Assembly (NCBI GenBank): GCA_031273385.1
Contig: JAISRY010000058.1
Coordinates: 1 to 12,878 of the forward strand
From: Tannerellaceae bacterium
GTDB lineage: Bacteria > Bacteroidota > Bacteroidia > Bacteroidales > Tannerellaceae
DNA length: 12,878 nt
Direction of reading: 5' to 3'
Shown: positions 1 to 7,870 of the stretch, in pieces
Layout of the letters: every line of letters begins with the position of its first letter
Numbering within the stretch: the stretch's first letter is position 1
Notes under the pieces: model-generated
What the model saw: the letters and a program-made list of their open reading frames with translations, nothing else
Told to the model about the DNA's origin: nothing
The model's database searches: none
Position numbers and translations under genes: made by a program

Positions 1-16
1 TTTATAATTAGCAAGT

Positions 17-595
17 ATGGAAAAGTCTTTGAAAGGTACTCGTACCGAGCAGAATTTATTGAAGTCGTTTGCCGGTGAATCGCAGGCAAGAAACCGCTAT
101 ACGTTTTTTTCGAGTGTAGCGAAGAAAGAGGGTTACGAACAGATCGCCGCTGTGTTTATGGAAACAGCCGAACAGGAAAAGGAACATGCCAAACGGTTCT
201 TCAAGTTTCTTGAGGGCGGGATGGTTGAGATCACCGCCTCTTTCCCTGCCGGGGTAATCGGCACCACCATGGAGAACCTGGCTGCCGCCGCTGCGGGGGA
301 GAACGAAGAATGGACGGAGCTCTATCCCACCTTTGCCGCCATAGCGGAAGAGGAGGGCTTTAAGCAGATAGCCGTAGCCTGGCGCATGATCTCTCTGGTT
401 GAGAAAGAGCATGAAAGGCGTTACCTCAAACTGCTGGAAAACCTGGAAAGGAGTCAAGTGTTTGAGAAAGAGGAAGAGATAGAATGGCAATGCCGTAACT
501 GCGGCTTCCTGCATAAAGGGAAGAAAGCCCCCAACAAATGCCCGGCCTGCGAACATCCGCAAGCATTCTTCGAGCCTAAGAAAGAAAACTATTGA
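17..595 (+). CDS. rbr: Rubrerythrin (diiron peroxidase with rubredoxin domain)
   Basis: This 192-residue protein has the usual rubrerythrin length and layout. Residues 1-150 form a ferritin-like four-helix domain with the expected diiron ligands: Glu21, the ExxH pair Glu54/His57, Glu95 and Glu98 in the GENEEW stretch, and the second ExxH pair Glu129/His132. Residues 157-185 form a rubredoxin-like Fe(Cys)4 centre with Cys159/Cys162 and Cys175/Cys178. Family knowledge: these cytoplasmic enzymes reduce hydrogen peroxide to water with electrons passed through the rubredoxin domain, protecting anaerobes from oxidative stress. The ATG at 17 aligns with the family N-terminus (MEKSLKGT). Only 16 bases precede it, so its promoter lies outside the window, and no Shine-Dalgarno sequence is visible. 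It converges on the next gene, with 15 bp between the two stop codons. Confidence 0.97.
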   Translation: MEKSLKGTRTEQNLLKSFAGESQARNRYTFFSSVAKKEGYEQIAAVFMETAEQEKEHAKRFFKFLEGGMVEITASFPAGVIGTTMENLAAAAAGENEEWTELYPTFAAIAEEEGFKQIAVAWRMISLVEKEHERRYLKLLENLERSQVFEKEEEIEWQCRNCGFLHKGKKAPNKCPACEHPQAFFEPKKENY

Positions 596-610
596 CAGCC
601 CGGCCTTCCT

Positions 611-2065
611 TTATTTCTTGCCGTATGTCACACCCTGCCAGTCGTCCGTGCGGAAAGGCGAAGCGGGTAATTGTGTGCCGTTGGAAAGGTTGCATGCCGG
701 ATTATCCGCCCATGCATACCTGACGGCGACAGGAAAGGAGACCTCCGGAGACGAAACGACCACCGTATTGCCGTCGATCACTGCGTCCGCCCAATGGAAC
801 GTATGATCGACGCCGGCAATGGCGAATCCTTTCAGCGGCTCGCCGCCCTTTGCCTGTAACCCCCCGTTCGTATGCTTGAAGAAGAGGCGTATCCTGTTCC
901 CCTCGATGGTGTATGATTCGTAGGCGGGGCCTGAATAGTCGATCTTTTCCCCGTAGGTATTCGCTCTTGCGGCCAATGCCAGGCGTCGCCCTACGTCCTG
1001 TTTGTTCTTCGGATGGATATCGTCGGCATCACCGATATCAATGGTGACGGCCATTCCGGTGTTGCTGAGGTGCAGGGTCTTTTGTTGCGCCTCCCTCAGT
1101 TCGGCCCATGCCGACTCGGCCGGTTCGGCCACCGGTTTCATGTAATTGGCCAACTGGACGAAATAGAACGGAAAGTCATACCCCCACTGTTTTCTCCAAT
1201 CGGTGATCATCAGCGGGAATAGCTCGCGGTATTGATAGGCGCGGCCGGCATTGGCTTCGCCCTGATACCAGATCGCCCCCTTGATGGTATACGGGATAAG
1301 GGGATGCAACATGGCGTTGTACAGCAGGGTAGGGCGGTTCGGGTTCTTATCCTGCCCGGGCGTCATGGCGGCAACGGCTTTTATCGCTTCGGTAAACTCT
1401 TTCATCGCCTCCAGCGATTCACGGCTTGTCCACGTTTCGGCGATCGTACCTCCCCATGAGGTATTGATCAGGCCGATGGGAATATGTTGCGACTGGTGGA
1501 TGCTGCGCCCGAAAAAGTAACCTACAGCGGAGAAATCGGGTACGGTGGCGGGAGAACAGACCTGCCAACCGTTGCCGGCGGCCTTGATATCGTTCAGGGG
1601 CGTAGGGCTGACCTCTTTCTCAATCTGCAAAAAGCGGATGTCCGGGTAGGCGGCATCCTTTATCTCCTCCTCATAGTTGTTCACCTTGCCCCATCCAAGC
1701 ACCTGCATCTCCATATTCGACTGCCCGGAGCAGATCCATACGTCCCCGGCCATGACGTTGTTTAGCTTGATGGTTTTCCCGGAAGAAAGGGTGATCGTAT
1801 ACGGCCCGCCGGCTACCGGCGTCTGTATTTCCACTTTCCAGAAGCCTGTCGGATCGGCTGTCTGGCTGTAAGTCTTGTTATCCCACGACGTGGTGATACG
1901 TACCGTTTTACCTGCTTTGGCCTTTCCCCAGACGGGGACGTTCGCCTGTTGTTGCAGTACCATATTGTCGGAGAAAACCGGGGATAACTCGATCTGGGCG
2001 GACAATTCTGCCGTCCAGAGCAGGCACAGAGCGCTTAGGAATAAAAGTAAATGTGTGTGTTTCAT
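611..2065 (-). CDS. Secreted SGNH/SASA-family carbohydrate O-acetylesterase (sialate O-acetylesterase-like)
   Basis: This 484-residue protein starts with a Sec-type signal peptide (basic start, hydrophobic run at residues 5-19, probable cleavage after the Ala of LSA-Q near residue 23), so it acts in the periplasm or at the cell surface. A beta-rich domain (about 24-105) precedes an SGNH hydrolase fold. The nucleophile block is SGQSNM (113-118, Ser116), followed by WGGT (203-206), WYQGEAN (265-271) and the DDIHP block (347-351) with the probable catalytic His350. This matches the SASA/DUF303 family annotated as sialate O-acetylesterase, which removes O-acetyl groups from sialic acids; other members deacetylate plant glycans, so the substrate is uncertain. 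No glycosidase, transporter or SusC/D gene lies nearby to suggest one. It has its own -7 box 26 bp upstream. The stop is TAA. Confidence 0.92.
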   Translation of the reverse strand: MKHTHLLLFLSALCLLWTAELSAQIELSPVFSDNMVLQQQANVPVWGKAKAGKTVRITTSWDNKTYSQTADPTGFWKVEIQTPVAGGPYTITLSSGKTIKLNNVMAGDVWICSGQSNMEMQVLGWGKVNNYEEEIKDAAYPDIRFLQIEKEVSPTPLNDIKAAGNGWQVCSPATVPDFSAVGYFFGRSIHQSQHIPIGLINTSWGGTIAETWTSRESLEAMKEFTEAIKAVAAMTPGQDKNPNRPTLLYNAMLHPLIPYTIKGAIWYQGEANAGRAYQYRELFPLMITDWRKQWGYDFPFYFVQLANYMKPVAEPAESAWAELREAQQKTLHLSNTGMAVTIDIGDADDIHPKNKQDVGRRLALAARANTYGEKIDYSGPAYESYTIEGNRIRLFFKHTNGGLQAKGGEPLKGFAIAGVDHTFHWADAVIDGNTVVVSSPEVSFPVAVRYAWADNPACNLSNGTQLPASPFRTDDWQGVTYGKK

Positions 2066-2090
2066 GGCTTAATCGTTTTAGAATACGCCA

Positions 2091-2098
2091 CAAATATA
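2091..2098 (-). promoter_or_regulatory. Bacteroidetes -7 promoter box (TATATTTG) for the esterase gene
   Basis: Reading the minus strand, TATATTTG fits the Bacteroides sigma consensus TAnnTTTG and ends 26 bp before the esterase ATG. It lies in the 48-bp gap after the DUF4296-like gene, so the esterase can be transcribed separately from the upstream operon. I see no clear -33 TTTG. Confidence 0.55.
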
Positions 2099-2113
2099 GT
2101 TTTTTTATTTGTA

Positions 2114-2899
2114 TCAGGGAATGGAATCCGTTAAATGTTTGATGGCTTCGGATCCGTAGTTGTATTTGACCAGGTTCAGGTTGTCCAGGTATACCTTATG
2201 ATAGCTGGCATCGGCATTGTCCATGCGGATATATCCATGTATGCTGCGTACCTGTTTTGTCGGGATACCCCTCAGGATGGTTTCGTGATAACCGTCGGCG
2301 GTTATCTTCCGGTGTACGGACAGCGTGGTGTCTACCTGGTCGATCGCCAGATGGACTTCGGGAGTAAAACGCATCGCTCCGGTCAGCCCCCAGACATGCA
2401 TCCCTAAAACGAAAGAGCTGCCGGACGAGTAGTTGATGTCCGGCTTTATGTTGAACGTCACCCCGTTGAACAGGGCGCCGGGCTGGAGGATCAGGAAATC
2501 GCGGCGCGGCCAGATATCGACCGAGTCCTGGTTGGACGTGGGCGCGGCGCTGGCCTGTATGTCGCCCATGCTCCGGATATGTTCGTCGACGTTCGCCAGC
2601 GCCAGCGCCAGCACGTCGATGTAAATATCCAGGTTCTTGCCATACCATACCAGCGAACTGTCGTATACGGCCTGCGTTATTTTATGTTTCTTGAAAACGG
2701 ACTGGTATAAAGCCTCTTTGCGTGCGGCGTCGGCATAGTCGGCATAGCTTGTCTGGATCATCGCCTCCGCCAGTTGCATGTCAACCAGCACCGCCTGCAT
2801 CTTTTTTTCAGGTAGAACCCCGCTTGGCACTTTACTGCAAGCCACCGGTAAAAGGGTAGCCAATAAAGCAATACTGTATTTATACAGTCTCTTCCGCAT
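2114..2899 (-). CDS. DUF4296-like lipoprotein
   Basis: This 261-residue protein begins MRKRLYKY, followed by a short hydrophobic stretch and a lipobox (LPVAC, lipidated Cys21), so it should be a membrane-anchored lipoprotein. Residues 24-115 (PSGVLPEKKMQAVLVDMQLAE onward) resemble the Bacteroidetes DUF4296 family: a helical region with the pattern for repeated YQSVF/KKHKIT-type segments. The rest (about 120-261) is beta-rich and unassigned. The function is unknown. The frame stays open back to 2977, but the ATG at 2899 is preferred because it opens directly on the lipoprotein signal and has AAGGGG about 9 bases upstream. With this start it overlaps the end of lspA by 20 bp, which suggests translational coupling. 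It is last in the ileS operon. LspA, encoded just upstream, would process its signal peptide. Confidence 0.82.
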   Translation of the reverse strand: MRKRLYKYSIALLATLLPVACSKVPSGVLPEKKMQAVLVDMQLAEAMIQTSYADYADAARKEALYQSVFKKHKITQAVYDSSLVWYGKNLDIYIDVLALALANVDEHIRSMGDIQASAAPTSNQDSVDIWPRRDFLILQPGALFNGVTFNIKPDINYSSGSSFVLGMHVWGLTGAMRFTPEVHLAIDQVDTTLSVHRKITADGYHETILRGIPTKQVRSIHGYIRMDNADASYHKVYLDNLNLVKYNYGSEAIKHLTDSIP

Positions 2900-3521
2900 C
2901 TTCTTTCCCCTTATCTTTGGATAGGCAGTTTGATAATGTACGGCGATAGAACAGAAAGAGGATGAATACGCCGACACAGATGGCCGAATCGGCTAAATTG
3001 AAGATCGGGCGGAAAAAGACAAACTCGTTGCCCCCCCATACGGGCAACCACTCCGGCAGGGTAGTCTTGATCAGGGGAAAGTAAAACATATCGACCACTT
3101 TCCCGTGCAGCCACGTGGCATAGCCCCCGCTTTCGGGCATGAACGAGGCCACCTGCCCGAAGCTATGGTCAAAGATCACGCCATAAAAGATGGAGTCGAT
3201 GATATTCCCGATCGCGCCGGCAAAGATCAGGGCTACGCAGGCGATAAACCCGAAGCGGAAATTCTTCTTTGTAAACGTATACAGGTAGTACCCGATAAAG
3301 CATACGGCCACGATACGGAAGAGGGACAAAAACAGTTTGCCGATCACCTCCAACCCGAACGCCATCCCCGGATTCTCCGTAAAGTAGATATAAAACCATG
3401 GCGTGACCTGTATGCTCTCACCCAGTACCATGTGCGTTTTGACCCATATCTTCAACGCCTGGTCAAGAATAAGGAGCAGCATGATGATCAATGCCGCTCC
3501 CCCGCTTTTCGAACAGCTCAT
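2880..3521 (-). CDS. lspA: Lipoprotein signal peptidase (signal peptidase II)
   Basis: This 213-residue inner-membrane aspartic protease cuts the signal peptide from prolipoproteins after the lipobox Cys is diacylated. Four hydrophobic spans lie at about 8-26, 60-82, 92-112 and 176-192. Conserved blocks are the first-helix Asp (LLILDQ, Asp20), FTENPGMAFG (48-57), AGAIGNIID (101-109), VVDMF (142-146, probable catalytic Asp144) and FNLADSAICVG (174-184, probable catalytic Asp178). The GNxxDR block reads GNIIDS. The extended loop of about 25 residues between GNIID and VVD, and the longer total length compared with about 165 residues in E. coli, fit Bacteroidetes LspA. GGAGG lies 10 bases before the ATG. 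The gene abuts the DksA-like gene directly (stop at 3522, start at 3521), so the two are surely cotranscribed. Confidence 0.96.
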   Translation of the reverse strand: MSCSKSGGAALIIMLLLILDQALKIWVKTHMVLGESIQVTPWFYIYFTENPGMAFGLEVIGKLFLSLFRIVAVCFIGYYLYTFTKKNFRFGFIACVALIFAGAIGNIIDSIFYGVIFDHSFGQVASFMPESGGYATWLHGKVVDMFYFPLIKTTLPEWLPVWGGNEFVFFRPIFNLADSAICVGVFILFLFYRRTLSNCLSKDKGKEDAEETV

Positions 3522-3902
3522 TTATTTTGCACCTCCCTGTTTGGCCTCTATACTCAACGTCGCGTGAGGGACTGCCCTCAGCCTCTCTTTCGGGATTAGT
3601 TTTCCGGTTTCCCGGCATACGCCGTATGTCTTGTTTTCGATACGGATCAAAGCGGCCTGCAGGTTCTGGATGAACTTCATCTGACGCTGCGCAAGGCGTC
3701 CGGCTTCCTCTTTGGATAATGTGGCGGCGCCCTCTTCGAGTACCTTAAACGTGGGCGACGTATCGGAGACATCGTTTCCGTCTGAGTTCGTCACGCCGGC
3801 TCGCAGCAGGTCGTAATCCGTTTTCGCCATCTCCAGCTTCTCCAATATGATAGCGCGGAACTCTTCTAATTCTGCATCCGAATATCTTGTTTTCTCTGCC
3901 AT
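3522..3902 (-). CDS. DksA/TraR-family regulator with degenerate zinc finger
   Basis: This 126-residue cytoplasmic protein has the DksA/TraR layout. A helical coiled coil (about 8-92) has a tip motif Asp44-x-x-Asp47-x-Ser49, comparable to the DxxDxA tip of E. coli DksA. A C-terminal finger region (94-122) reads YGVCRETGKLIPKERL followed by RAVPHATLSIEAK. Only one of the four zinc-binding Cys positions remains (Cys96), so the finger is probably metal-free and held by packing. Family knowledge: DksA-like proteins enter the secondary channel of RNA polymerase and tune transcription during stress, often with ppGpp. Whether this short form does so is inference. It sits 44 bp after ileS and touches lspA, so it belongs to the same operon. 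No Shine-Dalgarno sequence is seen before its ATG. Confidence 0.9.
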   Translation of the reverse strand: MAEKTRYSDAELEEFRAIILEKLEMAKTDYDLLRAGVTNSDGNDVSDTSPTFKVLEEGAATLSKEEAGRLAQRQMKFIQNLQAALIRIENKTYGVCRETGKLIPKERLRAVPHATLSIEAKQGGAK

Positions 3903-3946
3903 GGTTCAATAACTTTTAATTTTATACTTCTATTTTTATTCTTCAT

Positions 3947-6900
3947 TCACGCTTTATCTATCCTGATCGACAAATTAAAGGCTTCAAAATCCAGTAGCGC
4001 CGCATCGCTCAGGATATCCACCACCTTGATGGAGACGGCCAGCACCTGGTTTTTGATATACTCTTTATATGCCTCGATCACCTCGTCCATCTCTACGGAG
4101 GAGAGGATGTGTATTTTCACTTTATCCGTAATATCATACCCGCTGCTTTTGCGCAGGTTCTGGATACGGTTCACCAATTCGCGCGCCAACCCCTCCCGCC
4201 GGAGTTCGTCCGTAACGGTAATATCCAGAGCAACCGTTAGTTGTCCCTCGTTTGCGACCAGCCATCCCGGGATATCTTCCGATACCACCGCGGCGTCGTC
4301 CTGCTCGATGACCGCTTCCTGCCCCTCTATCTGGAACGTAAACCGCCCCGTCGATTCGAACGCCAGGATATCTTCCGCCCCCATCAGCCGGATGGCTTCG
4401 GCCAGTGGCTTCATGATTTTCCCATACCGCGGGCCGAGCTTCTTAAAGTCGGGCTTCACCTTCTTGACAAGGATACCGGCGGAATGATCGACAAATCTCA
4501 GCTCTTTGACATTGACCTCGTTCAGGATCAGGTTTTTTACGGCTTCGATATGCTCCTGCTGGTTGACGCTTGCTACCGGAATCATAATGGTTTGCAACGG
4601 CTGGCGTACCTTGATATTCACTTTCCGGCGGAGCGCCAGGATCATAGAGGAGATATCTTGCGCCATCTTCATTCGCTCTTCCAGTGTTTTGTCGATAAAT
4701 GCCTCATCGTAAACGGGGAAATCCGAGAGGTGGACAGAGGCCTTTGTCTCCCGTCCGGTCACAGCCGTCAGGTCGCCATACAGCCGGTCGGCATAAAAGG
4801 GCGATATGGGCGCCATCAGTTTGGCCACCGTTTCCAGAGCGGTATACAGGGTCTGATAGGCGGACAGTTTGTCCTGTGTCATGCCTCCCCCCCAGAAGCG
4901 GCGGCGGTTTAAGCGGACATACCAGTTGCTCAGGTTGTCGTTCACAAATTCCGAAATGGCGCGTCCCGCACGTGTCGGCTCATAATCCCCCAGGTAGCCG
5001 TCCACCTCTTTTACCAGGCTGTTCAGCAGGGAGAGTATCCAGCGGTCTATTTCAGGGCGTTGGGCATAATCGACCTCCGGCTCGGCGTAGGTAAACCCAT
5101 CCACATTGGCATAGAGCGCAAAGAAAGAATAGGTATTATATAAGGTGCCGAAAAACTTGCGGCGTACCTCTTCCAGCCCGTCAATGTCAAACTTGATATT
5201 ATCCCACGGCGAGGCATTCGAAATCATATACCAGCGCAACGGGTCGGAGCCATGCTGCTCGATCGTCGCGAACGGGTCGACCACATTCCCCAACCTTTTG
5301 GACATCTTATTCCCGTTCTTATCCAACACCAACCCGTTTGAAACGACTGTTCTGAACGATATGCTGTCGAACGCCATCGTCGATATCGCATGGAGCGTAA
5401 AGAACCATCCGCGCGTCTGGTCTACCCCCTCGGCAATAAAATCGGCGGGGAAAACGGCCTGCCGGTCAAAGGCCTCTTTATTCTCAAACGGATAGTGGAT
5501 CTGGGCATAAGGCATCGCCCCCGAATCAAACCATACGTCGATCAGGTCTGCTTCGCGTTTCATCGGCTTACCGCTTGGCGAAACCAGGATGATATCATCC
5601 ACATACGGGCGGTGCAGGTCGATCCTGCCGTAGTTTTTCTCCGTATAGTCGCCCGGGAGGAAATCCCTGTAGGGATGGGTTTCCATCAGTCCGGCTTCGA
5701 CGGATTTCCCGATCTCCCGATATAACTCTTCGACCGAACCGATACATATCTCTTCGCTTCCGTCCTCCGTCCGCCAGATAGGTAGGGGAGTTCCCCAATA
5801 ACGGCTACGGCTCAGGTTCCAGTCCTGCAGGTTTTCCAGCCATTTGCCGAAACGCCCCGTTCCGGTACTCTGCGGCTTCCAGTTGATGGTGTTGTTCAGC
5901 TCGATCAGCCGGTCGCGGTAGGCGGTTGTCCGGATAAACCAGCTGTCCAGCGGATAATACAGCACCGGCTTATCCGTGCGCCAGCAATGCGGGTAGCTGT
6001 GTACATGTTTTTCGATACGGAAAACGCGGTTTTGCACCTTTAGCATCATACAAAGGCTCACGTCCAGTGTCTCGTCGCTGTCGGAGAGGTTCGCGTCGTA
6101 GTCGTTCTTCACATAACGGCCGGCAAAGGGATCGTAGTCCGCCGCGCTCATCCTGTCCTGCACAAAAACAGGGTCAAGGTCTTCCAGCAGGAAATATTTC
6201 CCCGTCAGGTCGACCATCGGGCGCCGGTTGCCCTCCTTATCCGACAACATCAGGGGAGGCACGCCGTTTTGCTTGGCTACGCGGTCGTCGTCGGCGCCAA
6301 AAGTAGGGGCGATATGCACAATACCCGTCCCCTCCCCGGTCGTGACGAAGTCTCCCGCTATGACGCGGAACGCCCCCTCGCCGGGGTTCACCCACGGGAA
6401 AAGCTGTTCGTATGTGATACCCACCAGCTCGGCGCCCGTCCATTCGGCGACAATCCGGTAGGGAAGCAGTTTGTCCCCCTGTTTGTAGGCGGACAGCTCA
6501 AGGCCCTCCGCTTTCGGTTGAAAATAGGCCGGCACCGAATCTTTCGCCAATACGGCGGTGATGGGCATTCCGGTATAGGGGTTGAATGTCTGTACGGCAA
6601 CATAGCGGATATCCGCCCCGACGCATAGCGCCGTATTGGAGGGCAGCGTCCACGGCGTGGTCGTCCATGCCAGGAAGAAAGCCTCCCCGTGAAGCGTCAT
6701 CTCCGGTTTGGGTGTCAGGATAGCGAACTGGGCGGTACAGGAGGTGTCTTTCACGTCGCGGTACGTCCCCGGCTGGTTCAATTCGTGCGTACTCAACCCT
6801 GTCCCCGCTGCCGGCGAATAGGGCTGGATCGTATACCCTTTATATAAAAGGCCTTTTTTGTACAACTCTTTCAGCAGGAACCAGAGCGTTTCGATATACC

Positions 6901-7366
6901 GGTTGTCATACGTGATATAGGGATCGTTCATGTCTACCCAGTAGCCCATTTTCTCCGTCAGGTCTTCCCATTCCTTCGTATATTTCATGACCGCTTTGCG
7001 GCAGGCGGTATTGTAATCGGCGACAGAAATCTTTTTGCCAATATCCTCTTTCGTTATACCCAACTCTACTTCCACTCCCAACTCAACGGGCAGCCCATGC
7101 GTATCCCATCCTGCCTTACGCTTCACCTGAAACCCTTTCATGGTCTTATAGCGGCAGAAGATATCCTTTATCGAGCGGGCGATCACATGATGGATACCCG
7201 GCATACCGTTGGCCGACGGCGGCCCCTCATAAAAGACGAATGACGGCGAACCCTCGCGGATCTCAAGGCTCTTCCGAAAGATATCGCCATCGCGCCACTT
7301 CTTCAGTATTTCCTTGTTAATGCTCGATAAATCAAACTCCGAATACTCGGCAAATTTCTTGCTCAT
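3947..7366 (-). CDS. ileS: Isoleucyl-tRNA synthetase, IleRS2 type with GIHH signature
   Basis: This 1139-residue class I synthetase attaches isoleucine to tRNA-Ile. The ATG at 7366 is chosen over an in-frame GTG at 7372 because AAGGAG (7377-7372) fits the ATG with 5-base spacing and would overlap the GTG. From this start, PPSANGMPGIHHV spans about 49-61 with the HIGH-equivalent residues Gly57-Ile58-His59-His60. The CP1 editing domain (about 200-400) contains TTTPWTLPSN and TGIVHIAPTFGADD. DWNLSRSRYWGTPLPIW is near 515-531, DQTRGWFF near 649-656 and KMSKR at 687-691. An anticodon-binding region and a long C-terminal extension follow. The PPSANGxPGIHH context and the length fit the eukaryote-like IleRS2 class rather than IleRS1. 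It is the first gene of a four-gene operon and has its own promoter box. Confidence 0.97.
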   Translation of the reverse strand: MSKKFAEYSEFDLSSINKEILKKWRDGDIFRKSLEIREGSPSFVFYEGPPSANGMPGIHHVIARSIKDIFCRYKTMKGFQVKRKAGWDTHGLPVELGVEVELGITKEDIGKKISVADYNTACRKAVMKYTKEWEDLTEKMGYWVDMNDPYITYDNRYIETLWFLLKELYKKGLLYKGYTIQPYSPAAGTGLSTHELNQPGTYRDVKDTSCTAQFAILTPKPEMTLHGEAFFLAWTTTPWTLPSNTALCVGADIRYVAVQTFNPYTGMPITAVLAKDSVPAYFQPKAEGLELSAYKQGDKLLPYRIVAEWTGAELVGITYEQLFPWVNPGEGAFRVIAGDFVTTGEGTGIVHIAPTFGADDDRVAKQNGVPPLMLSDKEGNRRPMVDLTGKYFLLEDLDPVFVQDRMSAADYDPFAGRYVKNDYDANLSDSDETLDVSLCMMLKVQNRVFRIEKHVHSYPHCWRTDKPVLYYPLDSWFIRTTAYRDRLIELNNTINWKPQSTGTGRFGKWLENLQDWNLSRSRYWGTPLPIWRTEDGSEEICIGSVEELYREIGKSVEAGLMETHPYRDFLPGDYTEKNYGRIDLHRPYVDDIILVSPSGKPMKREADLIDVWFDSGAMPYAQIHYPFENKEAFDRQAVFPADFIAEGVDQTRGWFFTLHAISTMAFDSISFRTVVSNGLVLDKNGNKMSKRLGNVVDPFATIEQHGSDPLRWYMISNASPWDNIKFDIDGLEEVRRKFFGTLYNTYSFFALYANVDGFTYAEPEVDYAQRPEIDRWILSLLNSLVKEVDGYLGDYEPTRAGRAISEFVNDNLSNWYVRLNRRRFWGGGMTQDKLSAYQTLYTALETVAKLMAPISPFYADRLYGDLTAVTGRETKASVHLSDFPVYDEAFIDKTLEERMKMAQDISSMILALRRKVNIKVRQPLQTIMIPVASVNQQEHIEAVKNLILNEVNVKELRFVDHSAGILVKKVKPDFKKLGPRYGKIMKPLAEAIRLMGAEDILAFESTGRFTFQIEGQEAVIEQDDAAVVSEDIPGWLVANEGQLTVALDITVTDELRREGLARELVNRIQNLRKSSGYDITDKVKIHILSSVEMDEVIEAYKEYIKNQVLAVSIKVVDILSDAALLDFEAFNLSIRIDKA

Positions 7367-7401
7367 ACTCACTCCTTATCTATGATTCTAAAAAATTTCC
7401 A

Positions 7402-7432
7402 CAAAGGTAGTTCTTTATTCTGAATAATGAAA
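7402..7432 (-). promoter_or_regulatory. Promoter of the ileS operon
   Basis: On the minus strand, TACCTTTG (7409-7402) matches the Bacteroidetes -7 consensus TAnnTTTG. A TTTC (7432-7429) sits 19 bases upstream where TTTG would be expected for the -33 box. The -7 box ends 35 bases before the ileS ATG. Both elements and the spacing fit known Bacteroides promoters. Confidence 0.7.
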
Positions 7433-7467
7433 TACCTGCATCGTTGATCATGACACAAAGTGGAAAT

Positions 7468-7528
7468 TATCATTTTGTCATTTTCCCGCCGGATTTTTTT
7501 TGCGAAACGGCGAAATGACAAAATGATA
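7468..7528. repeat. Long imperfect inverted repeat (hairpin)
   Basis: TATCATTTTGTCATTT (7468-7483) is the exact reverse complement of 7513-7528, a perfect 16-bp pair. After a 3-base bulge (7484-7486), CGCCG (7487-7491) pairs with CGGCG (7508-7512), leaving a 16-base loop. The element starts about 60 bp upstream of the ileS promoter box. It could fold in RNA or DNA, or bind a dimeric regulator. Confidence 0.8.
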
Positions 7529-7718
7529 GTTTTATCACTCCTAAACTCTCTGAGAATCGGCTGTATCGCCCCGCGGGACGAGCCGCTTCCAAATATGGCG
7601 GAAAAACGGGGGTTAAGGAGGTATGTTTTGCCGGCATATATGAATGATTATAAGGCACAAAACCGCTCATTTTGCCCCTTTAAAGTGGAGTGGCGTTTTG
7701 GAGCAATTTTGCCGTTAA

Positions 7719-7731
7719 ATTTTGTCATTTT
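7719..7731 (+). repeat. Third copy of the ATTTTGTCATTTT word
   Basis: This 13-bp string is identical to 7472-7484, which lies in the left arm of the nearby hairpin. The octamer ATTTTGTC also occurs inverted at 7517-7524 and 7945-7952. A related 13-mer, TTGTCATTTCGCC, is at 7892-7904 and inverted at 7509-7521. The spacer is therefore built from related words. Confidence 0.6.
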
Positions 7732-7787
7732 AATCTTTGTAAACGCGCGATTAAGACTTGCTAACAAAACATCCGAAGCTCTCCGGA

Positions 7788-7870
7788 AAATCATCTGGAT
7801 GATGTCCGGACATCATCTGGAATACTTCAGAAATCATCAAGATGATGTCGGAACATCATCCAGGTGATTC
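7788..7870. repeat. Tandem pair of palindromic units (GATGATGT / ACATCATC)
   Basis: Unit 1 contains GATGATGTCCGGACATCATC (7798-7817), a perfect 20-bp palindrome. Unit 2 has GATGATGT (7841-7848) and ACATCATC (7853-7860) around a 4-base centre CGGA. The two units align over 30 positions with 26 identities at a 43-bp offset, both beginning AAATCATC (7788 and 7831). The outer flanks CGGAAAATCA (7784-7793) and TGATTCCG (7865-7872) are also roughly complementary. Confidence 0.8.

Noticed and set aside
578..620. Bidirectional terminator between rubrerythrin and the esterase
   Set aside because: Only a weak 6-bp AAGAAA/TTTCTT pairing across a long loop is present, without a GC stem and T-run.
2900..2977. 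Longer start for the DUF4296-like protein at 2977
   Set aside because: It would put 26 residues before the lipoprotein signal and deepen the overlap with lspA. The ATG at 2899 opens directly on the signal and has AAGGGG upstream.
4026..6628. Several long plus-strand open frames opposite ileS
   Set aside because: They are antisense shadows of a GC-richer coding gene with Arg/Pro/Ser-rich translations and no recognisable domains.
7367..7372. GTG start for ileS at 7372
   Set aside because: The GTG overlaps the Shine-Dalgarno sequence AAGGAG (7377-7372), which suits the ATG at 7366.
7460..7867. Plus-strand open frame of 135 codons in the spacer
   Set aside because: It runs through the hairpin and the palindromic units, its translation is biased and resembles nothing I know, and AAGGAGG at 7615-7621 is too far from the internal ATG at 7640 and too near the one at 7623.
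7788..7870. CRISPR-like array
   Set aside because: There are only two imperfect units with no regular spacers and no cas genes; the palindromic layout fits an operator or REP-like repeat better.
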